Part shown: positions 1-10,626 of the stretch, piece by piece
How the letters are laid out: the number at the start of each line of letters is the position of its first letter
Position numbering within the stretch: the first letter of the stretch is position 1
Assembly (NCBI GenBank): GCA_947573135.1
Contig: CANPDU010000013.1
Location: 1-64,000, forward strand
Length of the DNA: 64,000 nucleotides
From: an uncultured Bacteroidales bacterium
GTDB taxonomy: Bacteria > Bacteroidota > Bacteroidia > Bacteroidales > Muribaculaceae
Direction: 5' to 3'
Program-made: the position numbers and the translations under genes
Notes under the pieces: generated by a model
Told to the model about the DNA's origin: nothing
What the model saw: the letters and a program-made list of their open reading frames with translations, nothing else
Databases searched by the model: none

Positions 1-115
1 GAATTTCAATAATTTCAAAGAACTCTTATGATTTTTTAGTGGACACTAATGATAAATGAAGTAAGATCCAAAATCAGCTTGCTATAAGATAAACAGCCCA
101 GACTCTGATAAGTTC

Positions 116-156
116 AAAAAAAATTTGGCCGCAGATCGCGAAGATCCACGGCCAAA
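116..156 (-). terminator. Rho-independent terminator after nuoN
   Basis: Read on the minus strand, 14-nt arms (143-156 and 124-137, two mismatches, GC-rich core GGCCG/CGGCC) enclose a 5-nt loop and are followed at once by eight T (116-123). It lies about 20 nt past the nuoN stop codon and is the only strong terminator I found in the 17-kb nuo/atp operon. In bases 1-115, to its left, I see nothing recognisable. Confidence 0.85.
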
Positions 157-178
157 CCAAAAGATGATGTGATGAATG

Positions 179-1651
179 TTATACAAAGTATGCTGCAAGA
201 CCGCTCACCGCCGACATGTCGAGCAAGCCGCTGTAGACACAGCTTACGATACCGAGAAGCAGGATACCGGCCACTGCGATCCACATGCCGAGACGCTCGC
301 TGCAAGACGAACGGAAATTGGCGATCTGACATTCGTCCTCACTGATAAACATTGCCTTTACAACAAGCAGATAATAGTACAGCGAGATGATCGTGTTGAT
401 CAATGCGATCAGCACAAGAACATAGATCGCTGTCGAGCCCTGGTTGATGGCTGAAGTGAAGATGAAGAATTTCGAGAAGAAACCTGCGAAAGGCGGAATA
501 CCGGCAAGAGAGAACATCGCGAGCATCATAGTGAACGACAGGCGCGGGTTGGTCTTGTAGAGACCGCGGTAGTCGTCCATCGATACGCGTCCTGTGGCAT
601 TCTCGATGGCTCCGATAACTCCGAAGGCTGCAAGGTTGGAGAAGATGTAGACGAGGATATAATAGATCATAGCCGCAACACCCATAGTGTTGAAAGCAAT
701 GATGCCGAGCATTATGTAACCGGCCTGCGAAACGGAAGAGAAAGCAAGGAAGCGTTTCATGTTGCGCTGACGGATAGCAAAAAGGTTACCTACGGTAATA
801 GTAAGGATAATGAGAGCGTAAAGCATCCATTCCCATACACGGCTGTAAACCGATCCGAAGACCTGCGCGAGAATAACCATGAACGCAAACGCAGCCGCAC
901 CCTTTGATATAACCGAAAGGTAGGAAGTAACCGAAGTCGGAGCGCCCTGATAAACGTCGGCTGTCCAAAGATGGAACGGAACGAGCGAGAGTTTGAAACC
1001 GATACCGGCGATGACAAACGCAACTGCCATGACAAGCATTAAACTGAATTGCGAGGTCAGCGCAAAATATATCTTCTCAAAATAGAGCGAGCCGGTCAGA
1101 CCATATACAAAAGAGAGTCCCATCATGAATACAGCAGAAGAGAAAACGGCAGTAAGCATATACTTGACAGCAGCCTCGTGACTTTCGTAGCGGTTCTTGT
1201 CGAGAGCGACCATAGCAGCGAGAGGCAGCGAGGCAGCTTCGAGACCTATGATGAACAAGAGGAAGTGACGGGCTGAAATCATAAGATACATGCCGAAGAG
1301 GGTCACAAGGAGAAGTTCATAGAATTCACCGCGGCGATAGTGCATAGGCTCCGAATTAGCCCATTTAATCGATTGTACAAGCACGATGAACACGCCTACA
1401 TTAAGCACATTCTTGATCGCTGCGATGACCGGAGATGTCTCATACATGCCGGCGAATGCAGTTGTAGCCGAACCGTGAGCACAGCAGCAGAAAATGCATC
1501 CGACAGTGAAGATAAGCATCAGCACGGCAGTGAAGCCCGGAAGCGCGCGCAGAGAGCGACGCGGCATGAACATATCGTAGAGGAAGACGAGCAGGAAGAC
1601 GATCAGCAGACCGATCTCCTGTTTCATTGCTAAAAACTGTGAATAATCCAT
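179..1651 (-). CDS. nuoN: NADH-quinone oxidoreductase subunit N
   Basis: A 490-residue, very hydrophobic membrane subunit of complex I, one of the three antiporter-like proton-pumping subunits (ND2 family). About 14 membrane helices can be seen, with the family's conserved middle part (KLSLVPFHLWTADVYQGAP near residue 220, a charged lysine inside a helix) and a later GIPPFAGFFSKF motif. It is the last gene of the nuo operon, 13 nt after nuoM and followed by a terminator. The ATG start directly opens a membrane helix. Length and order (L-M-N) are normal for the family. Confidence 0.96.
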   Translation of the reverse strand: MDYSQFLAMKQEIGLLIVFLLVFLYDMFMPRRSLRALPGFTAVLMLIFTVGCIFCCCAHGSATTAFAGMYETSPVIAAIKNVLNVGVFIVLVQSIKWANSEPMHYRRGEFYELLLVTLFGMYLMISARHFLLFIIGLEAASLPLAAMVALDKNRYESHEAAVKYMLTAVFSSAVFMMGLSFVYGLTGSLYFEKIYFALTSQFSLMLVMAVAFVIAGIGFKLSLVPFHLWTADVYQGAPTSVTSYLSVISKGAAAFAFMVILAQVFGSVYSRVWEWMLYALIILTITVGNLFAIRQRNMKRFLAFSSVSQAGYIMLGIIAFNTMGVAAMIYYILVYIFSNLAAFGVIGAIENATGRVSMDDYRGLYKTNPRLSFTMMLAMFSLAGIPPFAGFFSKFFIFTSAINQGSTAIYVLVLIALINTIISLYYYLLVVKAMFISEDECQIANFRSSCSERLGMWIAVAGILLLGIVSCVYSGLLDMSAVSGLAAYFV

Positions 1652-1664
1652 TTTGTCTATCTTA

Positions 1665-3194
1665 TTAGTTCAGGCCGAGCACTTTGAAGATTTCGGGGGA
1701 GAATGTGAAGTTGATCAAATTATTGAAGAAGTTGGGGAAACAACCGATGCCGGCTACACAGATGATGAGTGTTGCGGTCGAGAGACGTTCCCACCATGTA
1801 GCATCAGTAAGCTCGAGATGGTGTTTGTCCTGAACCGGGCCAAAAAGGAGCTTACCGACAACACGGAGAATATACACGGCTGTGATAACGATGGAGCAAC
1901 ATGCGATGATCGTAAACACGAGGCGCAGCGAACCGGCGCCGGCAAGATAGTCGGTCATGCCCTGTTCGAACGAACCCACAAAGATCGTCATTTCCGCAAC
2001 GAAACCGCTGAGACCGGGAAGGCCGAGAGAGGCCATACCTGCGATGACATAGCAGACGGCAAGATAAGGCATGATGCGCATCAGACCGCCCATCTGACGG
2101 ATATCACGAGTGTGTGTACGGCCGTAGATCATACCGATCAATGCGAAGAAGAGAGCAGTCATAAGACCGTGAGAGAGCATCTGCATGATGGCACCGGTCA
2201 TCGCTGTAGTGTTGAGCATGAGGATGGCGAAGAGCACCAGACCGCAGTGAGACACGGATGAATAAGCGTTGATATATTTGAGGTCTGTCTGCACACACGC
2301 GCTGAATGCACCGTAAACGACCGAGATACCGGTCAGGATAAGGAATATCCATGCGAGTTCGTTGGCAGCCTCAGGCATCAGGAAAATTGCGACGCGGAAG
2401 CAACCGTAACCGCCAAGTTTCATAAGGACTCCGGCATGAAGCATCGACACAGCAGTCGGTGCCGAAGCGTGACCGTCGGGCGACCAAGTGTGGAAGGGGA
2501 ACATGGCACCAAGCACACCGAAGCCGACAAATGTCATCGGGAAGAGGAAATACTGCCAGCCACGGTCGATCGAGGCGTTTTCGGCAATCTCAAGGATATT
2601 CCATGTAAGTGTGCCGCCTTCGGGAGCCGAATGGTAGTAGATGCCGATAAGGCCGAGCATCAGGAACGCAGATCCGCCCATGAGCATGAGAGTCAGCTTC
2701 ATGGCTGAATAATTCTTGTTGCCCGATCCCCAGACACCGATAAGAAGGTACATCGGAATAAGAGCTACCTCATAGAACATGAACATTGTGAACAGGTCGA
2801 TCGAGATAAAGAAACCGAACACACCTGTCGAAAGAAGAATGAGCCAGAGGAAGAATTCTTTTGGCTGGGCAATTGTCCATGATGCGAACGATCCGGCAAA
2901 AACAATGATTGACGAAAGCAGAAGCATTGCTATCGAAATGCCGTCGACACCGACAGCAAGATTGATGTTAAGAGGACCAAACCACTGCCAGGAGCCGGTG
3001 TAGAGCATGGGAGCCGTTTCACCGGCAGCACGCAGACCGAGATACTCAACCAACAGATAGACCGAAAGAGCAATCAACGCGACAGAACCAACAACAGCCA
3101 CCGCGCGGATCTGCCTTATATTTCGGCAGAGCGCAATACCCGCCAGCATCAACAGCGGGATCACGACGAAATAGATCAGTATATTGGAAAACAT
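1665..3194 (-). CDS. nuoM: NADH-quinone oxidoreductase subunit M
   Basis: A 509-residue ND4-type antiporter-like subunit of complex I, thought to carry one proton channel. It has about 14 membrane helices. Family motifs visible include the helix-embedded glutamate in FYEVALIPMYLLIG, the FPFHTWSPDGHASAPTAVSM segment and AYSSVSHCG. It follows nuoL after 36 nt and precedes nuoN by 13 nt in the same operon. Start ATG, full length, no frameshift. Confidence 0.97.
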   Translation of the reverse strand: MFSNILIYFVVIPLLMLAGIALCRNIRQIRAVAVVGSVALIALSVYLLVEYLGLRAAGETAPMLYTGSWQWFGPLNINLAVGVDGISIAMLLLSSIIVFAGSFASWTIAQPKEFFLWLILLSTGVFGFFISIDLFTMFMFYEVALIPMYLLIGVWGSGNKNYSAMKLTLMLMGGSAFLMLGLIGIYYHSAPEGGTLTWNILEIAENASIDRGWQYFLFPMTFVGFGVLGAMFPFHTWSPDGHASAPTAVSMLHAGVLMKLGGYGCFRVAIFLMPEAANELAWIFLILTGISVVYGAFSACVQTDLKYINAYSSVSHCGLVLFAILMLNTTAMTGAIMQMLSHGLMTALFFALIGMIYGRTHTRDIRQMGGLMRIMPYLAVCYVIAGMASLGLPGLSGFVAEMTIFVGSFEQGMTDYLAGAGSLRLVFTIIACCSIVITAVYILRVVGKLLFGPVQDKHHLELTDATWWERLSTATLIICVAGIGCFPNFFNNLINFTFSPEIFKVLGLN

Positions 3195-3230
3195 TATAGT
3201 TACTGTATTTTAAAGTTTACGACTCAAGGA

Positions 3231-5240
3231 TCAGATCAGACATAACGCTGTGATAACACCAAGCAAGAGAGCTCCGATGAGGTAAACCCAGACATAATAC
3301 TGGATCTGGCCTGACTGGAGAGGACGTATAAGCTCTGAAGCCTTATTGGTAATAGCAGCGAACGAATCCATGGTTCCGTCGATGATGTGACGGTCAAACC
3401 AGGCTATCGGACGACAAACGCCATTGAAAATAATCTTGTGAGTGATGAACATGTAAAGTTCGTCCCAATAGAAGCGGTGGAAACACCAGCGCCACAGAGC
3501 GGGTACAGCCTGTCTGAATTTTTCGGGAAGGCTGTTTTCCTTGCGATACATCACGGTAGCGAGTAAAATGGCAAGGACAGCTACAGTAAGGCTGACGCCG
3601 GCGACAGACCAGTCGAAGTGAGCCATGAAGTCATAAGGTTCTCCATTCCAACTTACGAGTTTGCCGAAGGGAATAAATCCTGCGACACATGAGACCGCGG
3701 CGAGGATGATAAGCGGCAGTGACATTGTCCAGGGCTGATCGTGAGGAGCATGATGGCCTTCGGGGATCTTATGTTCCTTCCACCAGAAAATAAGGTAGTA
3801 GAGACGGAACATATAGAACGCCGTGAGACCGGCAACCATCGACATCCATGCATAAGCGAGCCAGTCGTAACCGGCGCATGCGCTGAGGATCTCGTCTTTC
3901 GAGAAGAAACCTGAGAAGGGAATGATACCGGCGATAGCTAGACAGCCGATAAGGAATGTCCAATGAGTGACAGGCATGTATTTGCGCAGACCGTGCATCG
4001 CTGTGTAATCGTTAGAACCGATAGCATGGATGAGCGCACCTGCGCCGAGGAATAGAAGTGCCTTGAACATTGCGTGAGTGAAAAGATGGAACATCGACGC
4101 CATATAGCCGAGACCTTCGTGGATCTCAGGACGGGCGACACCGAGAGAAACCATCATAAATGCGATCTGTGAAATAGTCGAGAACGCCAGAACGCGTTTG
4201 ATGTCGATCTGTGTACAAGCAACCATCGCAGCATAGAAGGCAGTCAGCGCACCGACAACGGTTATGATCTCAAGCGCACATTCCTCCATCAGATAAAGCG
4301 GGAAGAGGCGGGCTACAAGATAGACACCGGCAACGACCATAGTAGCTGCATGGATAAGAGCCGATACAGGGGTCGGGCCTTCCATAGCGTCGGGGAGCCA
4401 GATGTGAAGAGGAAGCATTGCCGATTTACCCATGCCGCCCATGAAGATGAGCACCAGAGCCCATGTCAGCACCGAACCGCCGAGGAAGACGGGAGCCGCG
4501 CTGTTCTGGAAAATGTTGCGGATGCTGTCGGCTGTCTCTGTGCTGACGCGATAAACGTCATTGAGGCCTTCGACGGGAACAGATGTCAGCTGGGTGAAAT
4601 CGAATGTTCCTGTATAATATGACAGGATAAGAATACCGATAAGGAAGCCGAGGTCGGCGAAACGCGTCACTATGAATGCTTTCTTTGATGCGGATACAGC
4701 TGACGGTTTTGTATAATAGAAACCGATCAGCAAGTAGGACGAAGCTCCAACAAGCTCCCAGAAAATATACATCTGGAAAATGTTAGTAGCCACAACAAGA
4801 CCGAGCATCGAGAAGCTGAAGAGCGACAGGAAAGCGTAGAAACGCTGGAAACCGCGCTCGTAGACACCGTGATGGTCACGCATGTAACCGAGACTATAAA
4901 GATGAACCATGAACGATATTGTAGTGATCACAACAAGCATCATGGCCGAGATCGGATCGAGAATAAAACCGAGCTTGATCACAAGCGACTTGGTGAAAGC
5001 AAGCCAAGTGTGATTGAAAACAAGGTATTGCAGACGGTCGCCGGCCTCGGTGATGAAGTCAGCCGAACCGCTGAAGAAATAGGTAAATGCTGTCATATAT
5101 GCCAGCACAAGAGTAACTCCCATACCGAGAGTGCCGAGAGTACCGGCAAGTTTATGAGTCATCTTACCTCCAAGCAATCCGAGGAAAATGAACATAAACA
5201 ATGGTATGGCCAATATCAACAAAGGTATTGTAATATCCAT
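3231..5240 (-). CDS. nuoL: NADH-quinone oxidoreductase subunit L
   Basis: A 669-residue ND5-type subunit, the most distal proton-pumping part of the membrane arm, whose C-terminal part carries the lateral helix along NuoM/N. Family motifs seen are FWELVGASSYLLIGFYY, a GKSAMLPLHIWLPDAMEGPT stretch, ALIHAATMV and FSTISQIAFMM. The C-terminal about 150 residues (extra helices ending in YLIGALLLGVITALCLI) fit the lateral-helix region. It is 5 nt from nuoK and so tightly coupled. Confidence 0.97.
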   Translation of the reverse strand: MDITIPLLILAIPLFMFIFLGLLGGKMTHKLAGTLGTLGMGVTLVLAYMTAFTYFFSGSADFITEAGDRLQYLVFNHTWLAFTKSLVIKLGFILDPISAMMLVVITTISFMVHLYSLGYMRDHHGVYERGFQRFYAFLSLFSFSMLGLVVATNIFQMYIFWELVGASSYLLIGFYYTKPSAVSASKKAFIVTRFADLGFLIGILILSYYTGTFDFTQLTSVPVEGLNDVYRVSTETADSIRNIFQNSAAPVFLGGSVLTWALVLIFMGGMGKSAMLPLHIWLPDAMEGPTPVSALIHAATMVVAGVYLVARLFPLYLMEECALEIITVVGALTAFYAAMVACTQIDIKRVLAFSTISQIAFMMVSLGVARPEIHEGLGYMASMFHLFTHAMFKALLFLGAGALIHAIGSNDYTAMHGLRKYMPVTHWTFLIGCLAIAGIIPFSGFFSKDEILSACAGYDWLAYAWMSMVAGLTAFYMFRLYYLIFWWKEHKIPEGHHAPHDQPWTMSLPLIILAAVSCVAGFIPFGKLVSWNGEPYDFMAHFDWSVAGVSLTVAVLAILLATVMYRKENSLPEKFRQAVPALWRWCFHRFYWDELYMFITHKIIFNGVCRPIAWFDRHIIDGTMDSFAAITNKASELIRPLQSGQIQYYVWVYLIGALLLGVITALCLI

Positions 5241-5245
5241 AGCGA

Positions 5246-5557
5246 TCAGAATTTCATTTCGTTAAGTCCGCGTACGTCGACATTCTTGGTCGCACGGAAA
5301 ATATTGATTATAATCGCGATTGCAAGAGCAGTCTCAGCGGCGGCAATGGCAATAGCAAACAAAGTGAAGAACATGCCTTCCATCTGTCCGGGGAAGAGGA
5401 ATCGGTTGAACACCACAAAGTTCACATCGACAGCGTTAAGCATCAGTTCAAGAGAAATGAGCATTGCGATCATATTTTTACGTGTAATGAAACCGTAGAC
5501 TCCGCAGCAGAACATTATCAGGCTGGGGATAAGATAGTATATAGCTGTTATTTCCAT
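5246..5557 (-). CDS. nuoK: NADH-quinone oxidoreductase subunit K
   Basis: A small (103-residue) ND4L-type membrane subunit of complex I with three transmembrane helices. The helix-2 glutamate is in SLELMLNAVDVNFV and the helix-3 acidic position in AAAETALAIAI; both glutamates are known to matter for proton translocation. Spacing to nuoJ is 7 nt and to nuoL 5 nt. Usual length for the family is about 100 residues. Confidence 0.96.
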   Translation of the reverse strand: MEITAIYYLIPSLIMFCCGVYGFITRKNMIAMLISLELMLNAVDVNFVVFNRFLFPGQMEGMFFTLFAIAIAAAETALAIAIIINIFRATKNVDVRGLNEMKF

Positions 5558-5564
5558 ATTTCCA

Positions 5565-6077
5565 TTAACGTCTGCGGGCGATTACAACGCCACCGATTAT
5601 ACATGCCAACAAAAGGACACTGACAGCTTCGAACGGGAGAAGATACTGTCCGTCGCCGGTACCCATTAATGTTGTGCCGAGATCACTCATCAACGGAGCT
5701 TCCATAGCCGGACGCACAGCATAATTAGCACAACGGGCCACCAACGCCCATCCTGCAACGCCGAGCATCGCCACAGAAGCCACAAGCCCGAGCGCTCGAG
5801 ATTTAGAAGTTAGTTTCTCGGAATTGTCGCCGGGCTTGCTTGTCAGAAGAATTGAGAAGACAAACAACACAACAATACCACCTGCATAAACTGCAATCTG
5901 GACAGCGCCAAGGAACTCATAGTCGAGCATAAAGTAGATGGCCGCAGCAGCAAAGAGCGTAAAAAGCAGGTAAGTGGCCGCACGCAAGATTTTGCGAGTG
6001 GTCACAGCGAGTACCGAGAAAAGGATCATCGCCAGAACGACGATCACGTAAGTGATGATACTTCCTACTGATTCCAT
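5565..6077 (-). CDS. nuoJ: NADH-quinone oxidoreductase subunit J
   Basis: A 170-residue ND6-type membrane subunit of complex I with five hydrophobic segments. The third helix contains the AVQIAVYAGGIVVLFVF stretch, the pi-bulge helix linked in other species to coupling and active/deactive switching. It ends in a basic ARRR tail. It lies between nuoI and nuoK with 6-7 nt gaps. Confidence 0.95.
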   Translation of the reverse strand: MESVGSIITYVIVVLAMILFSVLAVTTRKILRAATYLLFTLFAAAAIYFMLDYEFLGAVQIAVYAGGIVVLFVFSILLTSKPGDNSEKLTSKSRALGLVASVAMLGVAGWALVARCANYAVRPAMEAPLMSDLGTTLMGTGDGQYLLPFEAVSVLLLACIIGGVVIARRR

Positions 6078-6083
6078 ATTGGT

Positions 6084-6725
6084 TTATTGATTTTTATTTT
6101 CAGTATTATCGTCTTCAGGAGCCTTTGCAGTCTCAGAAGCATTCGCAGCACCGGCAGCCTCGGCCTCGCGGGCAGCTTTCAGAGCAGCAGCTTTAGCCTT
6201 TGCGGCTGCAATCTTGGCCTCGCGTTCGGCAGCTGCCTTTGCAAGTTCCTCGGGCGACAACGCCGGTTCCTCTTTTTCGGGAAGGTAATTGAGTTTCTTC
6301 ACGAGTTTGTCGCGCGTAAAGACAGCCTGTTCGAAATCATTTGAGAATGCAAGCGCATTGGTCGGACAGTTAGTGACACACAGTGAACAGAACGTACAAC
6401 TGCCGAGATCATAGAAGTACTTGTCGAGTTTCTTCTTTTTTGTACCGGCCGGAGTGTCGACCTTTTTAGTTTCAAGAGAAATCGTGCCATTGGGGCAAAC
6501 ACGTTCACAGGTTCCGCAGGCAATACACTTGTGGTTGCCGTCTTTATCGTAAACGAGTTCAAGGATGGCGCGAAAACGTTCGGGCACATGCCTTGTATCA
6601 CGATCCTCAGGATAACGTTCGGTAATCTTAGGCGTAACAAATTCCTTGCCGGTCACCTGCATGCCCTTGAGAAGGCTTACGATGCCAGAGCCTAACGATG
6701 AGAAATAATCTTTTACACTACCCAT
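6084..6725 (-). CDS. nuoI: NADH-quinone oxidoreductase subunit I, two 4Fe-4S clusters
   Basis: A 213-residue peripheral subunit that binds iron-sulfur clusters N6a/N6b and passes electrons to NuoB. Two CxxCxxCxxxCP motifs are present: C67, C70, C73, C77 and C110, C113, C116, C120. The cluster domain ends near residue 150. The remaining 60 or so residues are an Ala/Lys/Glu-rich, probably helical or disordered tail (AAAEREAKIAAAKAKAAA) that the core family lacks. It is the first nuo gene after the atp block, 43 nt after atpG, with no promoter that I can recognise in the gap. Confidence 0.96.
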   Translation of the reverse strand: MGSVKDYFSSLGSGIVSLLKGMQVTGKEFVTPKITERYPEDRDTRHVPERFRAILELVYDKDGNHKCIACGTCERVCPNGTISLETKKVDTPAGTKKKKLDKYFYDLGSCTFCSLCVTNCPTNALAFSNDFEQAVFTRDKLVKKLNYLPEKEEPALSPEELAKAAAEREAKIAAAKAKAAALKAAREAEAAGAANASETAKAPEDDNTENKNQ

Positions 6726-6768
6726 TGAAAAATGTCGTTATAAAATCGGTTAAATATTATCAGTATAA

Positions 6769-7662
6769 TCAATCACGAACCTGTCCGCCGACGATATCGA
6801 GGAGTTCGGTCGTGATACTCTGTTGACGCAATTTATTAAATTCAAGCTGCAACTGCTCGAGCAATTTCTTAGCATTGTCGTTTGCGCTTTGCATTGCCAT
6901 AACTCTTGCAGCCTGTTCGGAAGCCCGGTTCTGGGCAAATATCTCCTGCATTACGGACAAAAGAAATAACGGAAGAACCGATCTGAATATGGTTTCAGGG
7001 TCGGGCTCGAAAATATAAGGTCTGCCGGAAGTAGGCTTCACACCTTCGGCTGAGAAAGTAGAACTGTCGACAGGCAGTATTTTTTCTAATCTGACAGTCT
7101 GACGTCCCGCAGAGTGATAATGCATATACAGACAATCGACCATATCAACATTGGCCTGAATAAACTCCTGTTCGAGATAACTAATAAATCTCTTGACTGC
7201 GGAGCCCTCGCTTTTTGAATTGATATCGTCGCCGCACGCTACTATATTAAGTGAATTATCTTTTATGCGCGAAACTATCTTGACCATTTTACGGCCAACC
7301 GGATAGATGTCAATACCCACACCGGTGCCATATGCTTCACGCAATTCGACAATTCGTGCTGTCAGACGTTTTGCAAGATTAACATTATAAGCACCGCACA
7401 AGCCGTCATCACTGCCCAAAATCACAATAGCCACGCGTCTGACTTCTGAACGGGACTCGACAAGCGGCGATGCAAAAGTCGCGTCAGCACTCAGCAAGTT
7501 GGCAATGACGGCCTCGATCTGCGAACGATAAGGCACAAGTCTGCGCAAGGCGCCTTCGGCCTTGTGCATCTTTGCCGATGAAATCATCTTCATCGCGCCG
7601 GTGATTTTTCCGGATGAGGCTACTGAACCTATGCGGCCTTTAAGTTCTCTTAATGTTGCCAT
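6769..7662 (-). CDS. atpG: ATP synthase gamma subunit
   Basis: A 297-residue central-stalk subunit whose N- and C-terminal helices form the rotating coiled coil inside the alpha3beta3 ring. The N-terminus (ATLRELKGRIGSVASSGKIT, then AMKMISSAKMHKAE) and C-terminus (a KLLEQLQLEFNKLRQQSIT stretch followed by ELLDIVGG) match the family. Length is typical. It is the last gene of the atp block on the minus strand; the next gene downstream is nuoI, not the end of the operon. Confidence 0.97.
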   Translation of the reverse strand: MATLRELKGRIGSVASSGKITGAMKMISSAKMHKAEGALRRLVPYRSQIEAVIANLLSADATFASPLVESRSEVRRVAIVILGSDDGLCGAYNVNLAKRLTARIVELREAYGTGVGIDIYPVGRKMVKIVSRIKDNSLNIVACGDDINSKSEGSAVKRFISYLEQEFIQANVDMVDCLYMHYHSAGRQTVRLEKILPVDSSTFSAEGVKPTSGRPYIFEPDPETIFRSVLPLFLLSVMQEIFAQNRASEQAARVMAMQSANDNAKKLLEQLQLEFNKLRQQSITTELLDIVGGQVRD

Positions 7663-7680
7663 CGCGTAGTGATAAACTTA

Positions 7681-9252
7681 TTAAAATTGTCCCGCAATCT
7701 GAGAAGCAGCTTCTGTAAGTTTTGAAGTCACATCGTCGGTCAGCTTGCCGGCTCTGATAGGATCAAGGACATCGGCACGATATTTAGCCTCGAGAAGCTG
7801 AAGCAACTGTCTTTCAAATTCACCGACCTTATCAATCGGCACATTCTCAAGCAGACCGTTGACACCGCAGAAAATAAGTGCGACTTCATTTTCTACCGCC
7901 ACTGGATGGTACTGCGGCTGAATGAGAAGACGCTCGTTTTTGCGACCTTTGTCGATCACACGTGCAGTGACGGGGTCGATATCACCACCGAACTTGGTAA
8001 AAGATTCCAGCTCGCGGAACTGAGCCTGATCGATTTTGAGAGTACCGGCGACTTTCTTCATTGATTTGATCTGGGCATTACCACCGACACGCGACACTGA
8101 AATGCCGACATTGATAGCCGGACGGATACCGCGGTTGAACAATGCAGTCTCAAGGAAGATCTGACCGTCAGTGATCGAAATAACGTTAGTAGGGATGTAA
8201 GCGGAGACGTCTCCGGCCTGAGTCTCGATGATCGGAAGCGCGGTTAGCGATCCGCCACCCCTGACGATGGGTTTTAGAACATCGGGAAGATCGTTCATTG
8301 TCGAAGCTACTTCCTGATTATCGATGATCTTTGCAGCACGTTCGAGCAGACGCGAGTGGAGATAGAATATATCACCTGGATATGCTTCGCGTCCGGAAGG
8401 ACGTTTAAGAATAAGAGAAATTTCACGATAAGCCACGGCTTGCTTAGAGAGATCATCGTATACAATAAGTGCGTCGCGGCCGGTGTCGCGGAAATATTCG
8501 CCGATAGCAACTCCCGCGAAGGGGGAATAATAGCGCATGGCAGCTGAGTCAGAAGCCGTAGCAGCAACAACAACCGTATAATCGAGAGCGCCGAAACGAC
8601 GGAGAGTGTCTACGGTTGCGGCAACCGACGATGCTTTCTGACCGATAGCCACATAAATACAATAGACGGGCTTGCCTTCTTCGAAGTTCTTGCGCTGGTT
8701 TATGATAGTATCGATTGCAATAGCAGTCTTACCGATCTGACGGTCGCCGATGATAAGCTCACGCTGTCCGCGGCCGATGGGAACCATTGAATCCACCGCC
8801 TTAATACCGGTCTGCAACGGCTGATTGACCGGCTGACGATATATTACACCGGGAGCCTTGCGCTCGAGCGGCAAATTTATCAGTTTGCCGTCAATTGGGC
8901 CGCGGCCGTCTATCGGCTCGCCAAGCACATTGATAACTCGGCCAAGGAGACCTTCGCCAACAGGAATGGAAGCGATCTCACCCGTTCGGCGCACGCTCAT
9001 GCCTTCTGAAACTTTATTAACGCTGTTGAGCAAAATCACACCGACGTTGCTCTCTTCAAGGTTGAGCGCCACACCTTTAACACCATTTTCGAATTCGACC
9101 AATTCATTGGCGCATACGTTGTCGAGGCCATAGACGTGAGCCACGCCATCGCCAACTTCGAGCACAGAGCCTACTTCCTCGAAAGAAACTTTCGAATTGA
9201 CACTCTCGAGCTGTTGTTTCAGTACTTCCGAAATCTCGCTTGGATTTATCAT
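7681..9252 (-). CDS. atpA: ATP synthase alpha subunit
   Basis: A 523-residue F1 alpha subunit that binds a non-catalytic nucleotide. The Walker A motif GDRQIGKT is at about residue 169, and the arginine-finger region SVSRVGG lies near residue 380. The N-terminal beta barrel ([17 protein letters not shown]) and C-terminal helical domain are complete. The gap to atpH is 27 nt and to atpG 18 nt. Confidence 0.98.
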   Translation of the reverse strand: MINPSEISEVLKQQLESVNSKVSFEEVGSVLEVGDGVAHVYGLDNVCANELVEFENGVKGVALNLEESNVGVILLNSVNKVSEGMSVRRTGEIASIPVGEGLLGRVINVLGEPIDGRGPIDGKLINLPLERKAPGVIYRQPVNQPLQTGIKAVDSMVPIGRGQRELIIGDRQIGKTAIAIDTIINQRKNFEEGKPVYCIYVAIGQKASSVAATVDTLRRFGALDYTVVVAATASDSAAMRYYSPFAGVAIGEYFRDTGRDALIVYDDLSKQAVAYREISLILKRPSGREAYPGDIFYLHSRLLERAAKIIDNQEVASTMNDLPDVLKPIVRGGGSLTALPIIETQAGDVSAYIPTNVISITDGQIFLETALFNRGIRPAINVGISVSRVGGNAQIKSMKKVAGTLKIDQAQFRELESFTKFGGDIDPVTARVIDKGRKNERLLIQPQYHPVAVENEVALIFCGVNGLLENVPIDKVGEFERQLLQLLEAKYRADVLDPIRAGKLTDDVTSKLTEAASQIAGQF

Positions 9253-9279
9253 TGTATATGCTTAAAGGCTAATTAATAA

Positions 9280-9822
9280 TTACTTTAAAAGGTTAACACG
9301 CAATTGTTTTAACTCATTGCTTACCGACGCATCGAGCTTACGGTTGTCAATGGTCACAGTAAAACCACCGATAAGATCAGGATTCACACGGCTCGAATAC
9401 TCCATGGTTCCACCCTGAAGGTTCTTTTCGATAAGATCCTTCAGACGCTTTTCGTCATTGTCAGACAGCGGAGCTGCGGAAACGACGTCAACTTTGTAGA
9501 TACCTTTCTCCTGCCGATAAAGCGCTGAATATTCACGGGCAATCGCAAAAATCATGTCAAGACGCCTGTTGGCGGCAAGCAATTTGATGAAATCTGCAAA
9601 GGTCGGATTGTCTGAACCTTCTCCGGCTGCAGTAGTCACAAGACCACTTTTGTCTTTAACGGACACAAACGGATTTGCAACAACAGCCGCCAGCGACGGC
9701 TGAGCGGCACATGCGTCGTTGAGCCGGTTCATCACCGCGTAAAGCAAATCTGCATCGCCGCGTTCGACAGCGACTTTGTAGAGTGCCTTTGCGTATCGGC
9801 GTGGTATGAGTCCTTCGTTCAT
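9280..9822 (-). CDS. atpH: ATP synthase delta subunit
   Basis: A 180-residue peripheral-stalk subunit that joins the top of F1 to the b subunits. The N-terminal helical bundle starts IPRRYAKALYKVAVERGD. The C-terminal part has the family signature around GGFTVTIDNRKLDASVSNEL (residues about 150-170). It lies between atpF and atpA in the normal order; the gap to atpF is 9 nt. Confidence 0.95.
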   Translation of the reverse strand: MNEGLIPRRYAKALYKVAVERGDADLLYAVMNRLNDACAAQPSLAAVVANPFVSVKDKSGLVTTAAGEGSDNPTFADFIKLLAANRRLDMIFAIAREYSALYRQEKGIYKVDVVSAAPLSDNDEKRLKDLIEKNLQGGTMEYSSRVNPDLIGGFTVTIDNRKLDASVSNELKQLRVNLLK

Positions 9823-9831
9823 TACGATGTA

Positions 9832-10329
9832 TTAATTTTTACTTTCGATCTCGTCTAAAAGAGAGTTGACCAATTTTGTCTGAGCCTGCTTGTCGGCCAT
9901 CTGATTTTTGACAACTTTCTCGGCAATGTCGAGCGCAAATTCGCTGACCTGATTGCGGAACTGCTTCTCGGCCTCTTTCTGCTGCTGCTGGATCTGCACC
10001 TTGGCGGAGTCCATCACTTTCTGAGCCTCAACCTGAGCAGCCGAGCGTGCCTCTTCGATAATCTGAGTCTTGATACGATCTGCATCTCTCATCATATCGG
10101 CCTGCTGACGACGTGCCTCGGCCACATATTCTTCAGCCTGCTGACGGGCATTGTCAAGCTGCAGCTTGGCATTCTGAGCATACTCCACACCTTTGTCGAT
10201 AAGGTCGGCACGGCTGTCGACATTTTTCAGGATGACGGGCCATGCGAACTTCCACAACACGAAGAAGAGCACCGCGAAAGCGACGAACATCCAAAATATC
10301 AAGCCGAAATCAGGCGTGAATAATTCCAT
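9832..10329 (-). CDS. atpF: ATP synthase subunit b
   Basis: A 165-residue peripheral-stalk subunit. One N-terminal membrane helix (about residues 8-28, IFWMFVAFAVLFFVLWKFAW) is followed by a long charged, Gln/Ala/Glu-rich coiled coil that reaches up to the delta subunit. Only one b gene is present, so a b homodimer is expected. It lies 17 nt downstream of atpE. Confidence 0.96.
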   Translation of the reverse strand: MELFTPDFGLIFWMFVAFAVLFFVLWKFAWPVILKNVDSRADLIDKGVEYAQNAKLQLDNARQQAEEYVAEARRQQADMMRDADRIKTQIIEEARSAAQVEAQKVMDSAKVQIQQQQKEAEKQFRNQVSEFALDIAEKVVKNQMADKQAQTKLVNSLLDEIESKN

Positions 10330-10346
10330 TTAAATTTGTTTGGAGA

Positions 10347-10598
<252 letters not shown>

Positions 10599-10626
10599 TT
10601 AAGAGTTTGAATTATTTTGATTTTGT

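Noticed and set aside
8140-8160. Possible extra promoter boxes inside atp genes
   Set aside because: CAAANNTA-like words in coding sequence have no -33 partner and are expected by chance.
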